Origin: Typha latifolia
Lineage: Eukaryota; Streptophyta; Magnoliopsida; Poales; Typhaceae
Length of the DNA stretch: 64,000 bases
Assembly: GCA_019914945.1 (NCBI GenBank)
Contig: CM034099.1
Coordinates: forward strand, 13,157,001 to 13,221,000
Reading direction: 5' to 3'
Shown here: positions 31,118 through 40,771 of the stretch, in pieces
Layout of the letters: each line of letters starts with the position of its first letter
Numbering within the stretch: position 1 is the stretch's first letter
Program-made: the position numbers and the translations under genes
Notes under the pieces: generated by a model
The model's input: the letters and a program-made list of their open reading frames with translations, nothing else
Told to the model about the DNA's origin: nothing
Databases searched by the model: none

Positions 31118-31933
31118 TGATACGATTCGGACTTCACCGATTGTGAATGCTTGCATTAGGTTCGCACATCCAGAGAGTGTGAATTGTGTGTTCAAATGCC
31201 CGTGTTCGAACCCGCTGCGAATGCCTTGCATTGCGTTCGCAAATCCAGAGAAGTGCAAAAAAATGTGCATTCGAACGCGATCAAGTGAGTTCGAACATGG
31301 TCAGCGACAATGTACTGTTTAGGGTTATTTTTGAATTGTTTCGTTAGCCTCTAAAGGTGTGGATGACAACCATGTAATCATTATTGAAGAATTGAGTTTT
31401 TTCCTTGTCTCCTTCGTCTTCTTCGCTCCCGTTCTCTCGATCCCTGGCGACGCCACTTCTAGCCTCGCTCGACCGGCCAATCACCCTAGTCCCTTAAGAG
31501 TGGCCCTCTCCTCCCCTTTCTTCCAATCTCTCCAACACTTGACTTAACCCTTCCATCACCCATAACCCTTCCAACAACACTTATTCACCGGTGCCACCCT
31601 ATTAACGCCGGTCCACCACCATCCACCATCATCTAGGATCTCGTTCCTCCATCCAGGGATCCTAAGATAGACCCCATGATGTTTGCCCACTAATTGGACG
31701 ATATCTCGAAATCCCTACATCCAATTCGCCTGAAACTTAAATTATTGGAAAGCTCTTTTCTAGGAAGGGGAAAACGACACGGTTCCCGATTTTTTAAGAT
31801 CCGACGAGGCACTTCCGCATACGACATATCAAAATCTCACATCCATCCAACGATAGCATTGTTTGAGATCTATTTTCAAAGTTGTATGTATCAGAATAGA
31901 TCGAGTCTTCGCCCAAAAGGGAAGATCATATCA
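31118..31933 (+). repeat. Gypsy-1 3' LTR (816 bp)
   Basis: Starts TGATACGATTCGG and ends GATCATATCA. About 180 bases are deleted just after the first 25 bases, which removes the left half of the TTCGAA region. Beyond 31933 lies the middle of a reversed LTR, so this element probably inserted into that LTR, but the matching half is not found at its damaged left end. Confidence 0.85.
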
Positions 31934-32269
31934 CCAAACAATTCAAAAATGGGAATTATTACCTCTAAAATAGTAGATTTTTGCTGACTGCATTCGAATG
32001 CACATTTTTCATTCTCTGTATGTGCGAACGCGATGCAGGTGTTCGCAGGCTCGTTCGAACGTGACTTTCGAACACACATTTCGCACTGTTTGGATGTGCG
32101 AACCTGATCCAAGCGTTCACAAGCGCGTTCGAACCCAGTCCACCCGCGTTTGAATGCGACATACATAAAACTTATTATTTTAAGAATTAAACACTAAAAA
32201 TGTGAAACAAAGACACCCTTAAAGTGTATTCATGCTCGAGACAACATCGGTAAAGTCCGAATCATATCA
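31934..32269 (-). repeat. Gypsy-1 3' LTR, first part, reversed
   Basis: Starts on the minus strand at 32269 with TGATATGATTCGG, directly after the internal end ATGGTGGAT. TTCGAA sites occur at about 32055-32135. It is cut at 31934, in the segment that normally precedes the TATA position, by the end of the forward element. Confidence 0.85.
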
Positions 32270-33272
32270 ATCCACCATGCTTCTGCAACCTTGTCCTCAA
32301 GGTTTGAAATTAGGGAAGCGATCTTTGAACTCTGACTCAAGCTCCTCCCTAATTTGATCCTCTGCACTGGTTTCCCAAATATCTGAAAATAGAGGAAGGG
32401 TTGGTGCTGAAAAGGAGGCAAGCTCACTTGTGTCCGATTGACGCGAAAGGGCATCGGTCGCTCGATTCTCGATCCCCTTTTTGTAGACTAGTTCATACTC
32501 AAACCCAAGGAGTTTCGTGACCCATCGTTGCTATGATGGTGTGTGCACACGTTGCTCCATGAAGTAGGGTAAGCTACGCTAGTCCATTCTGATAGTAAAT
32601 TGTTGGCCAATCAAGTAGAGTTGCCATTTGGTGACGGCGTGTAGAATTGCTAGCATTTCGCGCTCGTAGGTGGATAGCTACCGTGACTGGTTTGACAATG
32701 CCTTGCTCATATATGCCACGCGCCTGTCCTCACCCGAAGCGTCGCATTCCACCACAAAGGGCTTGCTGAAATTCAGTAGTGCTACTAGTGTGGTACACAT
32801 GCTGTCTTCAATGCTTCGAAGGCCTCCATTACCTTGCCCATCCATTGAAACCCTCCTTTTCTTAGTAAGGAGGTCAGCGGGGCAGCAATCTTGCCGTAGT
32901 TGGCAACGAATCACCGATTGTACCCCGTCAACCCAAGGAATCCCCTCAATTCCCGCTGATTAGTGGGAATCGGCCAGTCCACCATATTCTTGATCTTGCT
33001 TGGATTGCCTTCCACTCCTGTCGCTGAGATTATATCTCCCAACGATTCCACTTGTGGCTCTCCCTAAAGGCACTTGCTCATCTTGACTTTTAACTGGTTT
33101 TGTCGCAAGATATTCAACACCTCACGCACATGCCGCAATTGCTCGCTCCAAGTCCTAGTATACACTAGAATATCGTCAAAGAAGACGAGCACGTACCGAC
33201 GCAAGAGTGGGCGAAAAAGGTCATTCATCAGCCCTTGGAAGGTGGTCGGTGCATTGGTGAGCCCAAACAGCA
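32270..33272 (-). pseudogene. Gypsy-1 RNase H and RT end, reversed
   Basis: Begins at 33272 with GLTNAP, then FFDDILVYT (catalytic FxDD box), LRHVREVLNILRQNQLKV, the RNase H region (GFQWMGKVMEAFEALK, FVVECDASGED, AYMSKALSNQS) and the terminal tail. After RNase H the frame reads through SDIWETSAEDQI into ELESEFKDRFPNF-stop (about 32400-32300), confirming a clean loss of the integrase. Several stops and shifts are present (for example near 32600 and 32680). Confidence 0.85.
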
Positions 33273-34134
33273 TGATACGATTGAGACTTCACCGATTTTG
33301 TCTCAAGCATGGATACACTTTAGGGATGTCTTTGTCTTTTATTTTAGTGTTTAATTCTAGAAAAATAACTTTTCTGTATGTTGCGTTCGAACGCATGCAT
33401 CAGGTTCGCACATCTAGAGAGCTCTAGTGTGAATTGTGCGTTCTAATGCGCCTGCGAACGCCTGCATTGCATTCACAAATCTACAAAAGTGAGAAATGTG
33501 TGCGTTCAAACGCGATCGGGCGCATTGGAACGCGATCGGCAAAAATGCACTATTTAGGGTTCTTTTTGAATTGTTGGTTAGCCTCTAATGGTGTGGATGG
33601 AAACTAGGGAGTCATTATTATTAAATTAAGTTTTTTCCTTGTCTCCTTTGTCTTCTTCAATCCCATTCTCTCGATCCCCGGCGACACCGCTTCTAACCTC
33701 CCTCAACCGACCAATCACCCTAGTCCCTTAGGGGCGGCCCTCTCCTCCCCTTTCTTCTAATCTATCCAACACTTGCCCTAACCCTTCCATCACCAACAAC
33801 CCTTCCACCACCACTTATTCACCAGTGCCACTCCATTAATGCCAGTCCACCACCATCCACGATCATCTAGGATCTCGTGCCTCCATCCATGGATCCTAAG
33901 ATAGATTCCCTAACATTTGTCCACTAATCGGATAATATCTCGAGATCCGTACATTTGATTCACCTGAAACTTGATTTATTGGAAACCTTTTTTCCGGGGC
34001 TACGATATATCAAAATCTCACATCCATTTGACAGCGGCATCTTCCAGGATCTATTTTGAATATTCCATGTTAGATCCTGTCCAAATCTAAAAATCGAGAT
34101 AGATCGAACCTTGGCCTAAGGGGAGATCGTATCA
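33273..34134 (+). repeat. Gypsy-1 5' LTR (862 bp)
   Basis: TGATACGATTGAG to GATCGTATCA. TTCGAA is seen once intact near 33385, with several decayed forms (GTTCAAACGC, GTTCTAATGC), fewer than in younger copies. The primer-binding site follows at 34138 (TGGTATCGAACC, two changes from the tRNA-Met match). Confidence 0.9.
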
Positions 34135-34178
34135 AGTTGGTATCGAACCACCATTCCTCCAGACACGCACTTCCTATG

Positions 34179-35470
34179 ATGACAACTAGTGCCCTAGCTG
34201 CATGATGAGATGATGAAGAAGAGGTTCTCCCAATAGAGGAGGGGGAAACGGTTCAGAATCTCACAGGGAAGCCATGGCGAATGGGAACGCACCATCAACC
34301 CCACAACGCGAGTCTACTCCCATGAACCTGCTGCCATCGGTTCAGAATTTTCAACCAGAAGAGCCGCTGCTGCCACCACCCTATGGGTAGAGGCAAGCAA
34401 GGATGGTTCCACTAGCCCAGTTGTAGGTGAACCCATCCGACGAGCGAACCACTATGGAGATCACCTTGGAGATCTAGATTCATTGGTGGGGCAATATGAA
34501 CCTGAACCATGGCGAGTTAATCAAAATCGAAGGAGGGATCATCAACCATTTATGGTGCATCCTCCACCGGTTAGGCAAGGACTTGGATATGATCCGGATC
34601 GAGACAACGACATCCGTGGACAAATTGTGCGTCTCAAATTTCCCAAGTTCAAAGGTGACGATTCGATTGATTGGTTGTATAGGATGGAGCAATTCTTCGC
34701 ATACCAGGGTACGGCGGAAGAATACAATGTCAAACTTGCGATCTTCCACCTTGAAGAAGCAGCTCTTCATTGGTTTCAAGTAGCCAATGCCAATGAGGCT
34801 ATTGAAAGTTGGGCTAAATTTTGTGTTGCTATCTTGTGACGATTTAGAGGGTCGGGGTATAAAGACTTCGATGCTCTCCTCTCAAAGACGGTGCAAAAGA
34901 CCACGGTTGGGGCATACCAAGAAGGGTTTGAGAGGATAAGTAGCCGATGTCAACCCGCATAGACGGATCAGCATCTTCACAACACCTTCATCTCCGGGCT
35001 GCATGGGGACATACAAGTCGACGTGAGGGCTTTAAGGCCTAGAACTTTAAAGGAGGCCTTTGAAAATGTGGTGCTCATGGAAGATAAATATAGGGCCATG
35101 AAGTTACGCCTGAAACAGAATTGGACAAGCCAGGAAAGCCGCAAATAAGCTCTACCAACTATAGCGGCAAGAAGTGTTACTGGAGTACCAAGAACCGTTG
35201 CTGCAATGGTGCCTCCTCGAGCGCACCTAAAGCCATCCCAAGATGTGAAGTATGCAGCTAGAGGTCCGGGATGAGCACTCACACCTACTCAAGTGGAGGA
35301 ACGAAGAGCCAAAGGCCTATGCTTTCCTTATGATGAGAAGTTTGTACCCAGGCATTGTTGCGCTAAATCGATGCGATCGGTGATGCTAATCGACGGATTG
35401 GAGGAGGCTGGGGATGAGATTGTAGATGAAGATGGGGGTGTGGCTGGACAGCAAGGAGGAGTAGCTGAGT
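34179..35470 (+). pseudogene. Gypsy-1 gag, internally deleted
   Basis: Starts MTTSALAA at the usual place, with two stops soon after and the acidic block DDEEEVLPIEEGE. About 100 bases are lost near 34260. The middle is better: NQNRRRDHQPFMVH, LKFPKFKGDDSIDWLYRMEQFF, FHLEEAALHWFQ, then a stop near 34837. The zinc knuckle at about 35330-35360 has lost its second Cys (GLCFPYDEKF). The frame ends in an acidic linker before protease. Confidence 0.85.
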
Positions 35471-35912
35471 AGCGACCTATGGAGGACATGATGGCTGAGA
35501 TCTCCCCCCATGCCTATTCCAGGACAGCCGCACCAAGGACTTTGCAGGTGAATGGTGTAATCAAGACATCTATAGTGAGAATCTTGATTGACACCGGCTC
35601 CACCCAGAACTTCATTGACCAGAGGCTCCTTAGGAAGATTGGGCTTGAGTTGAAACCCACAGAAGGGTTCGACATGACGATTGGAGATGGCACCATGTTG
35701 CGAGCAGATTTTATTTGTGGAGGTGTGGAGTTGAAGGTGCAAGGCTAATTTTTCACATTGGATCTTTATCCGTTGGCCTTGCGAGGTGCCGACATTGTTT
35801 TGGGGACTCAATGACTTCAAAGATTGGGGCCTGTGACATTTGATTTTACAAGCCTCACATTGACATTTTGGAGGAATGACTAGAGAGTGTTGCTGGATGG
35901 AAGTCAACCGCT
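35471..35912 (+). pseudogene. Gypsy-1 aspartic protease
   Basis: RILIDTGSTQNFIDQ at about 35578-35625 keeps the D-T-G catalytic motif. GFDMTIGDGTML and ADIVLGTQ follow, broken by a TAA after LKVQG and a TGA after LGTQ. It then continues to VTFDFTSLTLTFW, the last segment before the deletion point where RT should begin. Confidence 0.85.
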
Positions 35913-37405
35913 ATTTGAACTTCCAAACGTAGGGGACGCAAGGGAGCTCGCTTCTTTCTCGGCACCCACCTTTCTTTTCTTCTCAGGTCTACGGAGAGCC
36001 AGCGCAGAGGATAGTGATCTGGTCTGACTCATGGAGGAGCTAAGAGAGAACCCATCAAGCTACCCCGAGCATGAGGAGCGCGATGGGTTAGTGCTCGAGC
36101 GCGAGCGGATCAAGGTACTCGAGAACGAAGAGCTACGGAGACTATTGATAGCACACTTCCATGATACTCCTATAGTAGGTCATGAAGGGGTATTACGTAC
36201 CTACAAGCGGCTGGCCCAAAACTGTACATGGACAGCGATGAAGACGGACATAAAGAAGTATGTGCATGAATGTCAAATCTGCCAACAAGTCAAATCGGAG
36301 ACACTCAAGCCCAGTGGGCTGTTGCAACCATTGCCTATACCGGAGCGTATTTGGGAGGACATCTCCATGAACTTCATCGAAGGGCTGCCGGAGGATCGAG
36401 GGCAATCGGTGGTGTTCGTTCTGGTGGATAGACTAAGCAAATATGCTCATTTTATAGCATTGATTCACCCATTTTTAGCGAAAAAGGTTGCTGAAATTTT
36501 TGTTTGGGAAGTGGTGCGCTTGCATGGATGCCTAGGACGATCATGTCGGACCGGGATCACATCTTCATTAATGAGTTTTGGTCCGAGTTCTTTAGATTGC
36601 AAAGGACTCAAGTAGTCAACCTTAGTTCAGCTTATCACCCCAAGACGGATGGCCAAACCGAGATGGTGAATCGCAGACTAGAGCAATACTTGCGATACTT
36701 TGTGGCGGACCGATTAAAAGAGATTGGGTCAAATTCCTTCCATGGACCGAGTGGTCATACAATACTGCTCATCACTCTAGTATCGGCATGACCCCCTTTG
36801 CGGCAGTTTATGCGTGCACTCTCATTATCTTGCGTGCCTATGATAAACTTGCGACGACGGATAGGACCGAGCTTGACTTGGAGCTTGCTGATCGATATGA
36901 AACCTTGAGACGGCTCAAGATTCACCTAGAAATACCCCAAAACTACATGAAGCAGACTCATGACAAAGGCCGGCGTGAGCGAGAGTTTGAGCTGGATCAA
37001 TTGGTGTTCGTTCGAGCTCAACCGTACCAGCAATCCACATTGAGGCCAATTTTGAACCAGAAGTTAGGTCACAAGTACTATGGTCGGTACTGAGTGCTAC
37101 AACGAATTGGTCCAGTAGCTTACCGGTTGGACCTACCTGAGGGGACCAAGATCCATCCGGTTTTCTACGTATCGGCATTGAAAGCCCAGATCGGGCCTAA
37201 CCATATGGTGGGTTCCGCCTTGCCCAAACCAATGGAGGAAGATTGCCCAACTGAATCGGTCTGAGTCTTAGGCCAAAGGAGAAGACGCCATGGATCCAGA
37301 TTGGAGACTGAAGTGCTGATAGAGTGGCTAGGCAAGCCCACTAACAAGTCTACCTACGAGCTAGAGTTAGATATAAGGGATCGCTTCCCAAATTCCAAAC
37401 CTTGA
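35913..37405 (+). pseudogene. Gypsy-1 integrase, RT missing
   Basis: After the protease end come ELASFSAPTFLFF and the integrase linker MEELRENPSSYPEHEERDG, then the zinc domain (HFHDTPIVGHEG, CQICQQ). The core has MNFIEGLP (first catalytic Asp now Asn), [12 protein letters not shown] and GQTEMVNR. Frame breaks occur near 36525, 36615 and 36780. The C-terminal part has FVRAQPYQQSTLRP and the chromodomain-like end (EVLIEWLGKP), finishing at TGA 37403-37405. Confidence 0.86.
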
Positions 37406-37432
37406 GGACAAGGTTGTGAAAGCGTGGTGGAT

Positions 37433-38320
37433 TGATATGATTCGAACTTCACCGATGTCATCTCGAGCATGGATACACTTTAGGGATGTCTTTGTCTTTT
37501 GTTTTAGTTTTTAATTCTAGAAAAACAACTTTTCTATGTGTTGCGTTTGAACGCGGGTAGAGTGCGTTCGAACGCCTGCATTAGGTTCGCACATCCAGAG
37601 AGTGTGAATTGTGCATTTGAACGCCACATTCGAATGCGCCTGCGAATGCCTGCATCGCGTTCACAAATCTAGAGAAGTGAAAAATGTGTGCGTTCGAACG
37701 CAATTGAGCGCGTTCGAACACAATTGAGTGCGTTCGAACGCGGTCAGCGGAAATGCACTATTTAGGATTATTTTTGAATTATTGGTTAGCCTCTAAAGGT
37801 GTGGATGGCAACCAGGGAGCCATTATTGATGAATTGAGTGCTTGCCTTTCCTCCTTCGTCTTCTTCGCTCCCGTTCTCTCGATCCCCGGCGACATCGCTT
37901 CTGGCCTCCCTCGACCGCCTAATCACCCTAGTCCCTTAGGTCAGCCCCCTCCTCTCGTTCTTCCAACCTATCCGACACTTGCCCTAACCCTTCCACCACC
38001 ACTTATTCACCGGTGCCACCCTATTAACGTCGGTCCACCACCATCCACCATCATCTAGGATCTCGTGCCTCCATCCACGGATCCTAAGACAGATTCCCTG
38101 ATATTTGTCCACTAATCGGATGATATCTTAAGAACTCTACATCTGATTTGCCTGAAACTTGATTTGTTGGAAAGCTCTTTTCTGGGGCTATGACATATCA
38201 AAATCACGTCCATCCGACGGCAGCATCTTTCAAGATCTATTTTTAAAGTTCTGTGTCAGATCCTATCGAGATCTGAAAATTGGGATAGATCAAACCTTGG
38301 CCTAAGGGGAGATCGTATCA
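37433..38320 (+). repeat. Gypsy-1 3' LTR (888 bp)
   Basis: TGATATGATTCGA to GATCGTATCA. TTCGAA sites lie at about 37567, 37629 (as ATTCGAATGC), 37693, 37713 and 37733. It is more complete in this region than the 5' LTR of the same element. Confidence 0.9.
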
Positions 38321-38325
38321 CGGCA

Positions 38326-39198
38326 TGACTCGGAACTCATAGTGGCCATCATGAGTTCGCAATGTTGTTTTGTGCACATCTTCCGGGTCGATGCAGATTT
38401 GATGGTACCCTGCTGTTAAGTCAAGTTTGCTGAAGTAAGCCGACCCTATAAGTTCATCCATCAACTCCTCGATCATCGATATTGGGTATCAGTCTTTGAC
38501 GGTAATCGCATTCAAGGCTCGTTAGTCGACGCAAAATATCCAGCTCCCGTCTTTCTTTCGAACTAGCAGCACCGGTGATGAGTAGGCACTTCTAGTCGGT
38601 TGAATAATCCCTACCTCGAGCATTTCCACCACTAATTTGGACATGCGGGTATCGATATGGCTAAGCATTTGCTGGTTCAGCCCCTGGAATGATATGAATG
38701 CGATTGTCGTGCCGAAGAGATCCTTGTATTCCCGCTGCAGTTCTTGCGTGTCAGCAGATATTTCCCTCGATGATGGATGTTCTGGTTCAGCAGCAACCAT
38801 TTGTAAGAGTAGAGCTCGGTCCCCTGCACATGGAAGTCCTAATAGTGGTTGCAACGTCGGCCCTTGCCGTGGTTGGTTCCCATTCAACAGCACTCTTTGA
38901 CCATTCCTCCGAAATGTAAGTGTGAGGTTTGAAAAATTAAATGTTATGGGCTCGAGCTTTGAAGCCATTGAGTCCCAAAGACAATGTTGACACCTCGCAA
39001 GGCCAACAGATAAAGATCCAATGTGAAAGTTTGGCCTTACACCTTCAATTCCACACCTCCAAAAATAAAATCTGCCCGCAATGTGGTGCCATCTCCAATC
39101 GTCACATCGAATCATTCGGTGGGTTCCGACTCAAGCCCAATCTTCCTAAGGAGCCTCTTGTCAATGAAGTTGTGGGTAGACCCGGTCCGGTGTTGATC
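38326..39198 (-). pseudogene. Gypsy-1 protease and RT start, reversed
   Basis: Read from 39198: protease with the active site cut just at its D-T-G start, GFRLKP region damaged, then [19 protein letters not shown], the RT-type linker ([19 protein letters not shown]), [20 protein letters not shown] and the start of the palm region to about 38326. This confirms that the RT-bearing lineage has a long linker between protease and RT that the RT-less lineage lost. At 39198 it meets the 3' end of a forward LTR in the shared bases GATCTATTT. Confidence 0.83.
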
Positions 39199-39277
39199 TA
39201 TTTACAAATTCTGTGCCAGATCTAGTCCAGATCTGAAAATTGGAAGAGATCAAACCTTAGCCTAAATGGGAGATCGT
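39199..39277 (+). repeat. Gypsy-1 LTR terminal scrap
   Basis: Last 79 bases of a forward LTR, ending GGGAGATCGTATCA. The rest is missing. It marks a deletion or non-homologous join with the reversed protease. Confidence 0.75.
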
Positions 39278-39486
39278 ATCACGGTCCTACCATGGTCGCT
39301 CCATAGGAATTGGCTTCACGATTAGGATTATCATGGATTGAGTCTTCCCTTGTCGGTGTGCTCTCCATTGATCTCCTTGTCGACGTCATCTTACTTGTTT
39401 CAACCATTAATGGAGGTCTGAGGTTCGCCTGGATCTGAATACCGTGATAGTCTATGCGGTACCCAAAAGATAGGCTCTGATACTAA
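39278..39486 (-). pseudogene. LTR-2 element, gag start and leader, reversed
   Basis: On the minus strand an ATG-led peptide METSKMTSTRRSMESTPT starts at about 39403, closely similar to MVETRKMASLRRLMERTPT at 43831. Upstream of it is a leader with the primer-binding-like TAGTATCAGAGCC (about 39486-39470). Only about 40 gag codons remain before the join at 39277. Confidence 0.65.
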
Positions 39487-40321
39487 TGGTAGGCTACAGA
39501 ATGATTTCTTCAATGAGGATTTATTGTAGGAAGCAGTCCTCACAACCGAGGGAAAATATTCACCAACTATTCTACTATAGTCATAAAATTATGAAACAAA
39601 GTGGAATCAATCCGTAACTTCATGATCTATGTTTTTTGTATTTATGCCCTTCAATATTCGAAATGAAGTTGGGACAAAAACACGATATATTGTGGATGAT
39701 GGTGGTGGTGATGGGTGGAGTGGATGTTAGTGTTATGGATGATAATGGAGATGAGGGTGGTTGGTAGATGTTGTTTAAGTAATAAAGACAAAGGGGAAGA
39801 AGTGGTCGAGATCTGAAGAAAAAGGGAGGACTTGGCAAACGAGGGACATTAGATGTTAGGAGAGACCTTGCCAACAGTAGATTTGGTGGGTTGGTGAAGA
39901 GGGAGGAGGGAGATTAGGGTAGGGAAGATAGAGAGAAGATAGGAAGCAAGAAACCAATAATCCAATAGCATACTGATTTTGGCTGCCATCCACACCTTTA
40001 TAGAGGCTAGCCAACAAGCTAAAATAACAATTATTAACCCTAATTCTTGAGGATTCCCGTCGATCACGTTTGAACGCACCCGATCACGTTCGAACACACA
40101 AAAGGCGTTCTCTGTCGATGCAAATGCGATGCAAGCATTCGAACGCGCCCGACCACGTTCGAGCGTGCATTTCATCTTCTCTAATTTTATGAACCTGATG
40201 CAGGCGTTCGCAAAGCGCTCAAACGCGACCCCTTTCGCGTTTGAGCATGACATATAGAAAATTTATTTTAATGAAAATAAATAACTAATGCAATAAGAAA
40301 AGACTCTAACTAAGTATATCA
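39487..40321 (-). repeat. LTR-2 5' LTR, reversed (about 835 bp)
   Basis: Starts on the minus strand at 40321 with TGATATACTTAG and ends near 39487. The middle matches the LTRs at 43876-44689 and 56965-57822. It contains TTCGAA or one-base variants at about 40088-40160. It lies in what appears to be the gag of another LTR-2 element (continuing at 40322-40398), so one LTR-2 element inserted into another. Confidence 0.75.
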
Positions 40322-40715
40322 TCTAAACCGCTGTGGTTGCTGCTCTCCTTCTCAGAATCCTTGAACACGTTCAATACCATCTCCAAAGTGATCAACATTG
40401 TAATAACCCAACCTAAAAAAAAAAAAAAATTGTTCTACATGGGCACGACGTGGCCGGCCACAGTGTGGCCGGCCTCGTGCCCATGCAGCTGGGCATGGCG
40501 TGGGGGTGCCACGCACCCCCTAGCGTGGCTGCGGTGGGCCCCAGCGCCGCCGTAGCCGCTGCCAAAAACCCCCCCCAACCGCCTCTCTCTCTCTCTACCC
40601 CCTCTAAATATCTCCTCTCTCTCTCTCTCTCTCTCGCCAAGGCCGGACTATCGCCGCCGCCGCCACCTCCACGAGCGCCGGTGAGCTCTTTCTCCTCCTC
40701 TCTCTTCTTCTCTCT

Positions 40716-40771
<56 letters not shown>

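Larger units (their letters stand above)
24798..31933 (+). mobile_element. Gypsy-1 element with RT but no integrase, split by two solo LTRs
   Basis: Order: end of gag (zinc knuckle), protease, RT, RNase H, short tail, 3' LTR. The 5' LTR and most of gag are missing; the left edge is fused to a reversed pol. A solo LTR-3 (25081-28202) interrupts the protease and a solo Gypsy-1 LTR (29994-30986) interrupts the sequence after RNase H; both have clean duplications. After RNase H the coding sequence goes directly to the C-terminal end (ELESDF, DRF, P-stop) without zinc domain or integrase core. The reversed element at 31934-39198 has the same join. Confidence 0.88.
33273..38320 (+). mobile_element. 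Gypsy-1 complete element lacking RT and RNase H
   Basis: Two LTRs (862 and 888 bp) flanked by CAGCA (33268-33272) and CGGCA (38321-38325), the same duplication with one later change; the host RT sequence joins exactly across it. The internal order is gag, protease, integrase, C-terminal tail, with the same protease-to-integrase join as 10943-16235. The coding region is much more decayed and gag has an internal deletion. Its LTRs end at GATCGTATCA, the unextended form, and have CTCTAAAGG or similar in place of the TATA box. Confidence 0.92.
31934..39198 (-). mobile_element. Gypsy-1 element with RT but no integrase, reversed, host of another element
   Basis: Read from right to left: protease (39198-39000), RT start (to 38326), an inserted element (33273-38320), RT catalytic part and RNase H (33272-32400), short tail, and the first part of the 3' LTR (32269-31934). 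As in 24798-31933, RNase H is followed directly by the C-terminal tail with no integrase. The left and right ends are cut by other repeats. Confidence 0.87.
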
